Source: Rubrobacter sp. (GTDB taxonomy: Bacteria; Actinomycetota; Rubrobacteria; Rubrobacterales; Rubrobacteraceae). Taken from it: DNA of 5,145 nucleotides. Numbering within the stretch: position 1 is the stretch's first letter; each line of letters opens with the position of its first letter. The position numbers and the translations under genes were made by a program. Below the pieces are notes generated by a model. That model was given only the letters and a program-made list of their open reading frames with translations, had not been told where the DNA came from and ran no database searches. The stretch spans positions 1 through 5,145 of the forward strand of contig JACDDK010000089.1 of NCBI GenBank assembly GCA_013817025.1. The letters are read 5' to 3'. This document shows, piece by piece, positions 1 through 5,109 of this stretch.

Positions 1-460
1 GTACGAACGGGCCGGGGTCCTCGTCGCTACCCTCCGGCGGTGGGTCGTGCTCCACGTGATAGACCTTGCCCGTCGCGTCGCTCGTGCGCCGTCCCGAGAG
101 CCGGGTCACGAGGTCGTCGTCCGGCGCTTCGAGCGCGATGGCCTTGTCGATCTCGATGCCGAGGTCGTTCAGCGCATCGTCCAGAGCCTTAGCCTGCGCC
201 TCGTTGCGCGGGAAACCGTCCAGCAGCCAAGAGTCGGCACCATCCAGGTGCGGCTTCGCCATCTCGACGATGACTTCGTCGGGGACCAGGTCACCCCGGT
301 CGTTGTACTCTTGCACTTTTTGGCCGAGATCCGAGCCGGACTTTATTTCGGCGCGCACGATGTCGCCGGTGGAGATATGCTTCGCGCCCGTCCGGGCGGA
401 GAGTCGTTGCGCTTGCGTGCCTTTTCCCGCGCCCTGGGGGCCTAATAAAATTACTTTCAT
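1..460 (-). CDS. adk: Adenylate kinase, 5' three quarters (runs off the window)
   Basis: Adenylate kinase converts ATP and AMP to two ADP in the cytosol. The first 153 codons are present; about 60 more would be expected beyond the edge. The start MKVILLGPQGAGKGTQ holds the P-loop (residues 7-15), with Q where most bacterial enzymes have P. ISTGDIVRAE (about 29-38) begins the AMP-binding region; LDGFPRNEAQA (about 79-89) supplies the conserved GFPR with its nucleotide-binding arginine, and an Asp-rich turn leads to TRLSGRR. The LID starts at about 123 with GRRTSDATGKVYHVEHDPPP, which has no cysteines, so this is the zinc-free LID type. The ATG at 458-460 overlaps the secY stop as ATGA; only a weak purine-rich site (GAAGAAG) precedes it, so translation is probably coupled to secY. 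The gene order secY-adk is common in many bacterial phyla. Confidence 0.95.
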   Translation of the reverse strand, partial: MKVILLGPQGAGKGTQAQRLSARTGAKHISTGDIVRAEIKSGSDLGQKVQEYNDRGDLVPDEVIVEMAKPHLDGADSWLLDGFPRNEAQAKALDDALNDLGIEIDKAIALEAPDDDLVTRLSGRRTSDATGKVYHVEHDPPPEGSDEDPGPFV

Positions 461-1737
461 CGCTTCTTCAAGAACCCTTCGTAGTTGCGCATCATTAACT
501 GGCTTTCGAGCTGGCGGACCGTATCCAGGGAAACGCCGACCACGATCAACATGGACGTGCCGCCGATGAAGATCGAGTCCGGCAGGCCCATCAAGGGCGT
601 GATCAGGTACGGCAGCACCGCCACCGTAGCCAGAAAGACCGCCCCGAACAGCGTGATCCTGGTGAGCACGTTGTTCAAATACACCGCCGTTGGCTGCCCC
701 GGCCTAATGCCCGGAATGTAGCCGCCCTGCTTCTTGAGGTTGTCGGCGTGCTCTATCGGGTTGAATTGCACCGCCGTGTAGAAGTACGTGAACATCAGGA
801 TCAGAAGCGCGTACAGGAACAAGTACGGGGCATTCCCCGGCTCGAAGAACAACGAGATACGCCCCAGTATAGAGTCCTGATTCCCACCCGACGCGAACGT
901 TCCAAGTATCGACGGGAAGATCAAGAGCGACGAAGCGAAGATGATCGGGATAACCCCCGCCATGTTGACCTTGAGCGGCAGGTACGTCGTCCCACCCTGA
1001 CTCATCCGGCGTCCGACCTGCCGCTTGGCGTAGGTGATCGGGATACGACGCTGCCCCTCGTTGACAAACACGATGGCCGCCACGATCAAGACCGCCAAAA
1101 GCGCCAAGACGATGATAACCAACACGTTGCCCTGCTCATACAAAGCCCGCAGCGCCCTCGGGACCTGCGAGATGATCGAAGCCGTAATAATCAGCGAAAT
1201 CCCGTTTCCCAGACCCCGCTGCGTGATCAACTCGCCGAGCCACATCGTCAGCATAACGCCCGTCGTGAGCGTCAACACCACGACGAAGAAGTCGATGGGA
1301 CTCGCTCCGGCGAACACCGGCCCGAGCGAACCCGTCCTGAAGTACAACACTAGCGCCACCGACTGCACCAGAGCCAGTATCAGCGTGAAGTACCGAGTGT
1401 ATTGCGTAATCTTCGCCTGCCCGGTCTCGCCTTCTTTGGCAAGCTCCTGCAAACGCGGTATCGCCACCGTCATCAACTGCATCACGATGGCCGCAGTTAT
1501 GTACGGCATGATGCCCAAAGAGAAAATGGCGAAGTTGTTGAAAGCCCCGCCGGTAAACACCCCGAAGAGGCTCGTAATGGCGTTGCCGCTATCGGCGGCG
1601 CCGAGGGCGGCCTGACGGTCGATGCCCGGCAGGGGAACAAAAGCCCCCAGGCGGTACAGCGCGATCATGGCCGCCGTGAACATGAGCTTCGCCCGTAGTT
1701 CCGGGACTTTCCAGGCGTTTGCTAGGGCTCCCACCAT
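457..1737 (-). CDS. secY: Preprotein translocase channel subunit SecY
   Basis: SecY is the channel of the SecYEG translocon in the cytoplasmic membrane; it passes unfolded proteins driven by SecA or the ribosome and lets membrane segments exit sideways. The 426-residue product has the expected ten hydrophobic helices, roughly at residues 17-35, 70-92, 115-133, 148-168, 177-195, 204-225, 258-280, 304-324, 360-380 and 388-404. Family marks are the plug region SLFGVFTGGAF (about 56-66), FSLGIMPYITAAIVMQL (about 72-88), MWLGELITQRGLGNGISLI (165-183), the cytosolic loop IPITYAKRQVGRR (about 232-244) and the loop GYIPGIRPGQPT (about 339-350), whose arginine is important for SecA-driven transport in E. 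coli. The ATG at 1735-1737 follows GGAG by 8 bases; GTG one codon later is an alternative. It is co-transcribed with rplO (2-base gap), and its TGA overlaps the adk ATG. Confidence 0.98.
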   Translation of the reverse strand: MVGALANAWKVPELRAKLMFTAAMIALYRLGAFVPLPGIDRQAALGAADSGNAITSLFGVFTGGAFNNFAIFSLGIMPYITAAIVMQLMTVAIPRLQELAKEGETGQAKITQYTRYFTLILALVQSVALVLYFRTGSLGPVFAGASPIDFFVVVLTLTTGVMLTMWLGELITQRGLGNGISLIITASIISQVPRALRALYEQGNVLVIIVLALLAVLIVAAIVFVNEGQRRIPITYAKRQVGRRMSQGGTTYLPLKVNMAGVIPIIFASSLLIFPSILGTFASGGNQDSILGRISLFFEPGNAPYLFLYALLILMFTYFYTAVQFNPIEHADNLKKQGGYIPGIRPGQPTAVYLNNVLTRITLFGAVFLATVAVLPYLITPLMGLPDSIFIGGTSMLIVVGVSLDTVRQLESQLMMRNYEGFLKKR

Positions 1738-1739
1738 AT

Positions 1740-2201
1740 CTATCGCTCCAGTATCTCGGCGCTCCCGCCGGCCGATTCGATCTTCTCGCGAGCCGTCCCG
1801 GAGAAGGCATGGGCCGTCACTTTGACGGAGCGTCCGATCTCCCCGTCGCCGAGGATTTTCACCAGCTCACCCCGCTTGCCGACAAGCCCCGCGCTCCGCA
1901 ACTCGTCGATGCCTATCGTATCACCCGAGATAGCTTCGAGTTCCCCGACGTTGACCGCCGCGTAGACCTTAGGACGCGCCACCGTGTGCCGCCCACGAGC
2001 CATGCCGCGAAGCCTGGGAAGCCTGCGTTGCAGCGGCATCTGACCGCCCTCGTAAGTCCCGTGGGTCGAAGCACCCGAGCGAGCGCCAGCACCCTTGTGG
2101 CCGCGGCCGCTCGTCTTGCCGGTACCCGAACCCTTGCCCCGACCGAGACGCTTGCGCTCCTTCGTGGATCCGGGGGCCGGTTGAAGTTCGTTCAGCCTCA
2201 C
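1740..2201 (-). CDS. rplO: Large-subunit ribosomal protein L15
   Basis: L15 (153 residues, slightly above the common 144-150) is a late-assembling 50S protein whose extended N-terminal part threads into 23S rRNA. Residues 1-60 show the typical basic, glycine-rich arm: MRLNELQPAPGSTKERKRLG, RGKGSGTGKTSGRGHKGAGARSG, then GGQMPLQRRLP. The C-terminal globular domain carries the L15 signature around residues 113-147, KILGDGEIGRSVKVTAHAFS followed by KIESAGG. Start is GTG at 2199-2201, giving the family N-terminus MRLNEL; the first base is also the last base of the rpmD stop (TAGTG). secY begins 2 bases after the TAG stop. Confidence 0.97.
   Translation of the reverse strand: MRLNELQPAPGSTKERKRLGRGKGSGTGKTSGRGHKGAGARSGASTHGTYEGGQMPLQRRLPRLRGMARGRHTVARPKVYAAVNVGELEAISGDTIGIDELRSAGLVGKRGELVKILGDGEIGRSVKVTAHAFSGTAREKIESAGGSAEILER
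1746..1749 (-). promoter_or_regulatory. Shine-Dalgarno sequence of secY
   Basis: GGAG on the minus strand, 8 bases before the ATG at 1737, located in the last codons of rplO. It is short, so SecY synthesis may rely partly on coupling with L15 translation. Confidence 0.5.
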
Positions 2202-2386
2202 TACTCGTCCACCTCCTCGACGACGACCAGATGACGCACCTGATGGAGCATACCCTGGATCTGTGGCGTGTCCCCATGCACCCGCGAATGCCGGATGCGC
2301 TTGAGTCCCAACGCCTTGATCGTCTTCTTGTGTTTACCAAGAGAGCCTATCGTGCTCTTCGTCTGAGTAACCTTCAATGGGCTCAT
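2201..2386 (-). CDS. rpmD: Large-subunit ribosomal protein L30
   Basis: L30 (61 residues, normal for bacteria) is a small 50S protein bound to 23S rRNA. The sequence shows the family pattern: LKVTQTKSTIG near the start, then KHKKTIKALGLKRIRHSRVH (about residues 19-38), a central DTPQIQGML and the final strand HLVVVEEV. L30 is absent from some bacterial lineages, so its presence is mildly informative about taxonomy. The ATG overlaps the rpsE TGA stop by 4 bases (ATGA), with GGGGTGA about 10 bases upstream inside rpsE. The acidic end VEEVDE is encoded by bases that also form the ribosome-binding site of rplO, and the TAG stop shares its last base with the rplO GTG. Confidence 0.96.
   Translation of the reverse strand: MSPLKVTQTKSTIGSLGKHKKTIKALGLKRIRHSRVHGDTPQIQGMLHQVRHLVVVEEVDE
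2210..2217 (-). promoter_or_regulatory. Shine-Dalgarno sequence of rplO inside rpmD, supporting a GTG start
   Basis: AGGAGGTG on the minus strand, 8 bases before the GTG at 2201. It is the strongest ribosome-binding site in the window and sits within the last codons of L30 (EEV). It fixes the GTG rather than any later start for L15. Confidence 0.75.
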
Positions 2387-3027
2387 GACGTGATCTTCAC
2401 CCCCCGCTGCTGCTCGATTTGAGCTTTGGTGCGAAGCCGCTGCAACCCCTCGACCGTGGCCTTTACCAAGTTGACGGAAGTAGTTGACCCGAGCGCCTTC
2501 GTGAGCACGTCCTTGATGCCCGCAAGCTCCAGGACCGCCCGGACGCCACCGCCCGCGATAACCCCCGTACCCTCGGAAGCCGGCTTCAACAGCACCTCGG
2601 AACTCTCGTACTTGCCGATGACCCCGTGAGGGATCGTGGTGTTCCGCATCGGCACGTCGAACATCTCGCGCTTGGCCTTATCCTGCCCCTTCGTGATAGC
2701 GGCGGGGACGGTGTTGGCCTTACCGAGGCCCACGCCCACGCGCCCCTTGCCATCGCCAACGACCACCAGCGCGGAAAAGTTAAAGCGCCGACCGCCCTTG
2801 ACGACTTTGGACACGCGACGGATCTCGACGACCCTATCCTGAAAGTCCGGGTTCTCGCGTGACCGGCCACCACGACCGCCACCGCGACCGCCCTGGCCAC
2901 CACGTCCACCCTGACCACCGGGACCACCGCCGCGTCCGCCCTGACCGCCAGGGCCACCGCCGCGTCCACCGGGGCCACCAGGACCGCCCGGCGCTCCGCC
3001 TCTGTTATCGCTTCTGCCTCGACCCAC
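2383..3027 (-). CDS. rpsE: Small-subunit ribosomal protein S5 with Gly/Arg-rich N-terminal extension
   Basis: S5 lies on the solvent side of the 30S subunit near the mRNA entry channel and contributes to decoding accuracy. From about residue 61 the protein is a standard S5: the double-stranded-RNA-binding-like N-domain with RVSKVVKGGRRFNFSALVVV and GDGKGRVGVG (about 71-100), TIPH (131-134), then the C-domain ASEGTGVIAGGGVRAVLELAG (about 150-170) and ATVEGLQRLR. The RVSK-VKGGR loop, where spectinomycin-resistance changes occur in E. coli, looks wild type. Residues 1-57 are an added tail almost entirely G, R, P and Q, with RGG at 9, 22, 32, 42, 48 and 52; total length is 214 against about 165-200 commonly. 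The start is GTG at 3025-3027, set by AGGAGG 10 bases upstream; no ATG lies near. The stop overlaps rpmD (ATGA). Function is certain; the role of the tail is unknown. Confidence 0.96.
   Translation of the reverse strand: MGRGRSDNRGGAPGGPGGPGGRGGGPGGQGGRGGGPGGQGGRGGQGGRGGGRGGRSRENPDFQDRVVEIRRVSKVVKGGRRFNFSALVVVGDGKGRVGVGLGKANTVPAAITKGQDKAKREMFDVPMRNTTIPHGVIGKYESSEVLLKPASEGTGVIAGGGVRAVLELAGIKDVLTKALGSTTSVNLVKATVEGLQRLRTKAQIEQQRGVKITS
2905..2964 (-). repeat. Tandem 30-base repeat coding for RGGGPGGQGG in S5
   Basis: Two adjacent 30-base units, 2935-2964 and 2905-2934, agree at 26 of 30 positions by eye. All four differences are at third codon positions, so both units encode the same ten residues, RGGGPGGQGG (S5 residues 22-31 and 32-41). 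A shortened unit RGGQGG and further RGG-type triplets follow. The pattern suggests growth of the tail by local duplication followed by silent drift. Confidence 0.8.
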
Positions 3028-3037
3028 GTTCTTCCAG

Positions 3038-3043
3038 CCTCCT
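3038..3043 (-). promoter_or_regulatory. Shine-Dalgarno sequence of rpsE, supporting a GTG start
   Basis: AGGAGG on the minus strand with a 10-base spacer before GTG at 3027. It lies in the gap after the rplR stop and is the main evidence that the Gly-rich stretch is translated rather than untranslated leader. Confidence 0.7.
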
Positions 3044-3046
3044 AGA

Positions 3047-3397
3047 TTAAAGTTTTAGTCCGCCTTCGCGAGCGCCCTCCGCGAGCGCCGCGATGCGGCC
3101 ATGGTACCTGTTTCCGCCCCGGTCGAAGATCACCGTCTCCACCCCGGCGCCCGACGCTTTCTTCGCGATAAGCTCGCCGACTTTGCGGGCGGCTTCCTTG
3201 CGGTTCTCCGACTCGCCGATCTCGCGGGAGTCCGCCGCCACGAGCGTGCGGCCCTCGTCATCGTCGATCAACTGCGCGTAGATGTGTACGTTCGAGCGGT
3301 ACACCGACAGGCGCGGACGCTCGGCGGTGCCGGAGATCTTCCGCCGCACGCGCTTGCGCCGTGTCTCCCGGTGCGCTCTTTTCTGTAGAACAGCCAT
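3047..3397 (-). CDS. rplR: Large-subunit ribosomal protein L18
   Basis: L18 (116 residues, close to the usual 117-120) binds 5S rRNA and with L5 docks it into the central protuberance. The basic N-terminus (residues 1-21, rich in R and K) is the RNA-contacting tail. The family landmarks ERPRLSVYRSNVHIYAQLID (about 26-45) and FDRGGNRYHGRIAALAEGAR (about 91-110) with the terminal GLKL are plain. Start ATG at 3395-3397 follows a strong GGGAGGA. It is the only gene in the window with a TAA stop. rpsE follows after 19 bases. Confidence 0.97.
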   Translation of the reverse strand: MAVLQKRAHRETRRKRVRRKISGTAERPRLSVYRSNVHIYAQLIDDDEGRTLVAADSREIGESENRKEAARKVGELIAKKASGAGVETVIFDRGGNRYHGRIAALAEGAREGGLKL

Positions 3398-3403
3398 CTA
3401 AGT

Positions 3404-3410
3404 TCCTCCC
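3404..3410 (-). promoter_or_regulatory. Shine-Dalgarno sequence of rplR
   Basis: GGGAGGA on the minus strand with a 6-base spacer (ACTTAG) before the ATG at 3397. It lies wholly in the 21-base gap after rplF, the longest non-coding stretch in the window, so L18 can probably initiate independently. Confidence 0.75.
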
Positions 3411-3418
3411 TGGCCTCT

Positions 3419-3952
3419 CTAGCCGGCCTTGCCGACTTTGCGCCGGATCGTCTCGTCGCTGTAGCGGATGCCCTTGCCCTTGTACGGCTCCGGCGGCCTT
3501 ACCTTGCGGATCTCCGCCGCCGTCTGGCCCACCCGCTGCTTGTCTATCCCCCGCACGATTATCACCGTCGGCTGCGGGACCTCGAAGTCGATCCCCTCAC
3601 GTGGCGTTATCGACACCGGATGCGAGTACCCGACCTGCAGGTTGATGTCCCGCCCCTGAAGCGCCGCCCGGTAACCCACACCCGCGATGTTCAGCGTCTT
3701 CGTGAACCCGTCCGTCACGCCCGTTACGGCGTTCTGGAGCAGGGACCGCGTGAGCCCGTGCATCGCCCGGTGCTCCGGCGCGTCCGACGCCCGCTCGACA
3801 ACGAGGCTTCCGTCGTCCTGCTTGACCTCGACACCCCGGCCAACCGGCACGGTAAGCTCGCCCTTCGGCCCCGTCACCTTCACGGCGCGGCCCGAAACAT
3901 CGGTGTTTACTCCACCCGGTACCACGACCGGCTCTCGTCCAATTCTAGACAT
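3419..3952 (-). CDS. rplF: Large-subunit ribosomal protein L6
   Basis: L6 (177 residues, usual length) binds 23S rRNA near the sarcin-ricin loop and the factor-binding site of the 50S subunit. The start MSRIGREPVVVPGGV is typical. It should contain two similar domains: the first about residues 1-80, and the second from about 83, where GFTKTLNIAGVGYRA begins, to the end. The L6 signature PEPYKGKGIRY lies near residues 154-164, followed by the basic RRKVGKAG tail. The ATG at 3950-3952 follows AGGAGGT and gives the family N-terminus. It lies 15 bases after rpsH and 21 bases before rplR. Stop is TAG. Confidence 0.97.
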   Translation of the reverse strand: MSRIGREPVVVPGGVNTDVSGRAVKVTGPKGELTVPVGRGVEVKQDDGSLVVERASDAPEHRAMHGLTRSLLQNAVTGVTDGFTKTLNIAGVGYRAALQGRDINLQVGYSHPVSITPREGIDFEVPQPTVIIVRGIDKQRVGQTAAEIRKVRPPEPYKGKGIRYSDETIRRKVGKAG

Positions 3953-3962
3953 AGTCTCCCAT

Positions 3963-3969
3963 ACCTCCT
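3963..3969 (-). promoter_or_regulatory. Shine-Dalgarno sequence of rplF, fused to the rpsH stop
   Basis: AGGAGGT on the minus strand, 10 bases before the ATG at 3952. The TAG stop of rpsH (3968-3970) shares its AG with the start of this motif, giving TAGGAGGT. A ribosome ending S8 therefore sits on the site used to begin L6. Confidence 0.75.
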
Positions 3970-4366
3970 AATACACGAAGCACAGGACTTCGCCACCGAT
4001 ACCCTGCCGGCGAGCGGCGTGGTCGGTGAGGATGCCCCGCGAGGTCGAAAGGATCGCCACACCCAGCCCGTCGAGGACGCGCGGGATGTCGTTCTGCTTG
4101 CGGTACACCCGGCGACCGGGACGGCTCATGCGCCGGAGCCCCGTTATGCCGCGCCGTCCGTCGGGGCCGTATTTAAGCTCCACGGTCAGCGTAGCCTCGG
4201 CGCCCGAACCCTTCTCGGAGAAGTCTGTGATGTAGCCCTGCTCCTTGAGGATGCGGGACAATTCGACCTTCATCTTCGAGTGCGGCATCTCGGCGGTATC
4301 GTGCTTCGCCATCTGTGCGTTGCGGATCCGGGTGAGGAAATCCGCTATTGGATCGTTTACCGACAT
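3968..4366 (-). CDS. rpsH: Small-subunit ribosomal protein S8
   Basis: S8 (132 residues, normal length) binds the central domain of 16S rRNA and is a primary assembly protein of the 30S platform. The N-terminus DPIADFLTRIRNAQ and the strongly conserved C-terminal block STSRGILTDHAARRQGIGGEVLC (about residues 108-130, with the STSRG RNA-binding loop and the GIGGEVLC end) leave little doubt. In Escherichia coli S8 also represses the spc operon by binding mRNA around the rplX-rplE junction; whether that happens here cannot be judged from this window. It starts 4 bases after the rpsN stop with only a weak Shine-Dalgarno sequence (GGTAG), which suggests coupling to rpsN translation. Stop is TAG, merged with the ribosome-binding site of rplF. 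Confidence 0.97.
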   Translation of the reverse strand: MSVNDPIADFLTRIRNAQMAKHDTAEMPHSKMKVELSRILKEQGYITDFSEKGSGAEATLTVELKYGPDGRRGITGLRRMSRPGRRVYRKQNDIPRVLDGLGVAILSTSRGILTDHAARRQGIGGEVLCFVY

Positions 4367-4370
4367 CTTG

Positions 4371-4556
4371 CTACCAACTCGCTTTCGTTACGCCGGGGAT
4401 CTTCCCCTCGTGCGCTAGTTCCCTTAGGCAGATCCTGCAAAGCCCGAACTTCCGGTAGTACCCGCGAGCCCGACCGCACCGCTGACACCGGCTGTACTCC
4501 CGAACGGAATACTTCTGCTGCTTCTTCTGCTTCGCCAACAACGCTTTCGTCGTCAT
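4371..4556 (-). CDS. rpsN: Small-subunit ribosomal protein S14, zinc-binding (type Z)
   Basis: S14 sits in the head of the 30S subunit and binds 16S rRNA near S3, S10 and S19. The product is 61 residues, the size of the short zinc form rather than the roughly 90-100 residue zinc-free form. Cysteines at 24, 27, 40 and 43 form CX2C-X12-CX2C, the zinc ribbon, in the context RCQRCGRARGYYRKFGLCRICLRE. The end KIPGVTKASW is also typical. The N-terminal 20 residues are lysine/glutamine-rich, as is usual. It begins 10 bases after rplE, with AGGGG overlapping the rplE stop 7 bases before ATG, and rpsH starts 4 bases beyond its TAG stop. A zinc-free paralogue used under zinc starvation may exist elsewhere in the genome; nothing here shows that. 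Confidence 0.97.
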   Translation of the reverse strand: MTTKALLAKQKKQQKYSVREYSRCQRCGRARGYYRKFGLCRICLRELAHEGKIPGVTKASW

Positions 4557-4563
4557 TATCTAA

Positions 4564-4568
4564 CCCCT
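4564..4568 (-). promoter_or_regulatory. Shine-Dalgarno sequence of rpsN
   Basis: AGGGG on the minus strand, 7 bases before the ATG at 4556. Its first two bases are the last two of the rplE TAG stop, so termination and re-initiation are adjacent. Confidence 0.6.
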
Positions 4569-5109
4569 AACTCTGCCGGAAAGGCATTCCGAGCAGCCGC
4601 AACAGCTCCCTGCCTTCCTCGTCGGTCTCCGCCGTCGTTACCACCGCAACGTCCAGACCGCGCGTCGCGTCCACGGAGTCGTAACTGACCTCCGGGAAGA
4701 TGAGCTGCTCCCGCAAACCAAGCGCAAAATTGCCGCGCCCGTCGAAACTTTTCGGGCTGATGCCCCGGAAGTCCCGCACCCGGGGAAGCGCCACCGTGAC
4801 AAGCCGGTCCAGAAACTCCCACATTCGCTCGTTGCGGAGCGTGACGCGAGCACCGACGGGCATGCCCTCCCGGATCTTGAACCCCGCGATGCTCTTGCGA
4901 GCCCGCCGGATCTGAGGCTTCTGACCGGTGATCTTGGTGAGGTCCTCGACCGCGCCGTCCATCGCCTTGCTGTTCGCCACAGCCTCGCCCACGCCCATGT
5001 TCACCACGATCTTCTCGATCTTCGGTATCCGCATGGGATTCTGAATGTCGAACCGCTCCTTGAGGGCCGGAGCTACCTCCGCCCTGTAAACGTCCTTTAA
5101 CCTAGCCAT
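4567..5109 (-). CDS. rplE: Large-subunit ribosomal protein L5
   Basis: L5 (180 residues, the normal length) binds 5S rRNA with L18, helps form the central protuberance of the 50S subunit and contacts the P-site tRNA. Family landmarks visible are MRIPKIEKIVVNMGVGEA (residues about 26-43), the ITGQKP segment followed by RKSIAGFKIREG (about 61-82), RMWEFLDRL and FRGISPKSFDGRGN (about 90-127), and the TTAETDEEGRELLRLLGMPF C-terminus. The ATG at 5107-5109 was chosen because MARLKDVY matches the family N-terminus and AAGGA lies 5 bases upstream. A TTG-started version 9 codons longer is possible in frame but would read through the Shine-Dalgarno region and L24 end. Within the L5 signature, two positions differ from the common pattern (Q and R where a hydrophobic residue and T are usual). 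It overlaps rplX by 8 bases; rpsN follows after 10 bases. Stop is TAG. Confidence 0.97.
   Translation of the reverse strand: MARLKDVYRAEVAPALKERFDIQNPMRIPKIEKIVVNMGVGEAVANSKAMDGAVEDLTKITGQKPQIRRARKSIAGFKIREGMPVGARVTLRNERMWEFLDRLVTVALPRVRDFRGISPKSFDGRGNFALGLREQLIFPEVSYDSVDATRGLDVAVVTTAETDEEGRELLRLLGMPFRQS

Noticed and set aside
441..470. Short A-rich run at the secY-adk junction as a terminator
   Set aside because: It is within the first codons of adk, has no adjacent strong hairpin in the transcription direction, and the genes overlap.
47..569. Overlapping plus-strand open frames opposite adk
   Set aside because: The minus strand encodes a clear adenylate kinase here; the plus-strand frames have no recognisable domain.
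1062..1090. TTGACA on the plus strand resembling a -35 promoter box
   Set aside because: No matching -10 box lies 16-18 bases downstream and the site would fire antisense into secY coding sequence.
748..1615. Two long plus-strand open frames opposite secY
   Set aside because: Both are shadows of secY; the residue mix (runs of R, D, H and Q in one; T, S and P in the other) is what reading the complement of hydrophobic codons gives.
2859..3050. Plus-strand frame rich in H, R and D opposite the S5 tail
   Set aside because: It is the complement of the Gly/Arg repeat; its apparent low-complexity repeat comes from the rpsE tandem duplication.
3620..4570. A 316-codon open frame on the plus strand, opposite rplF, rpsH and rpsN
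   Set aside because: It is antisense to three unmistakable ribosomal protein genes, resembles no family I recognise and follows from GC-rich third codon positions on the other strand.
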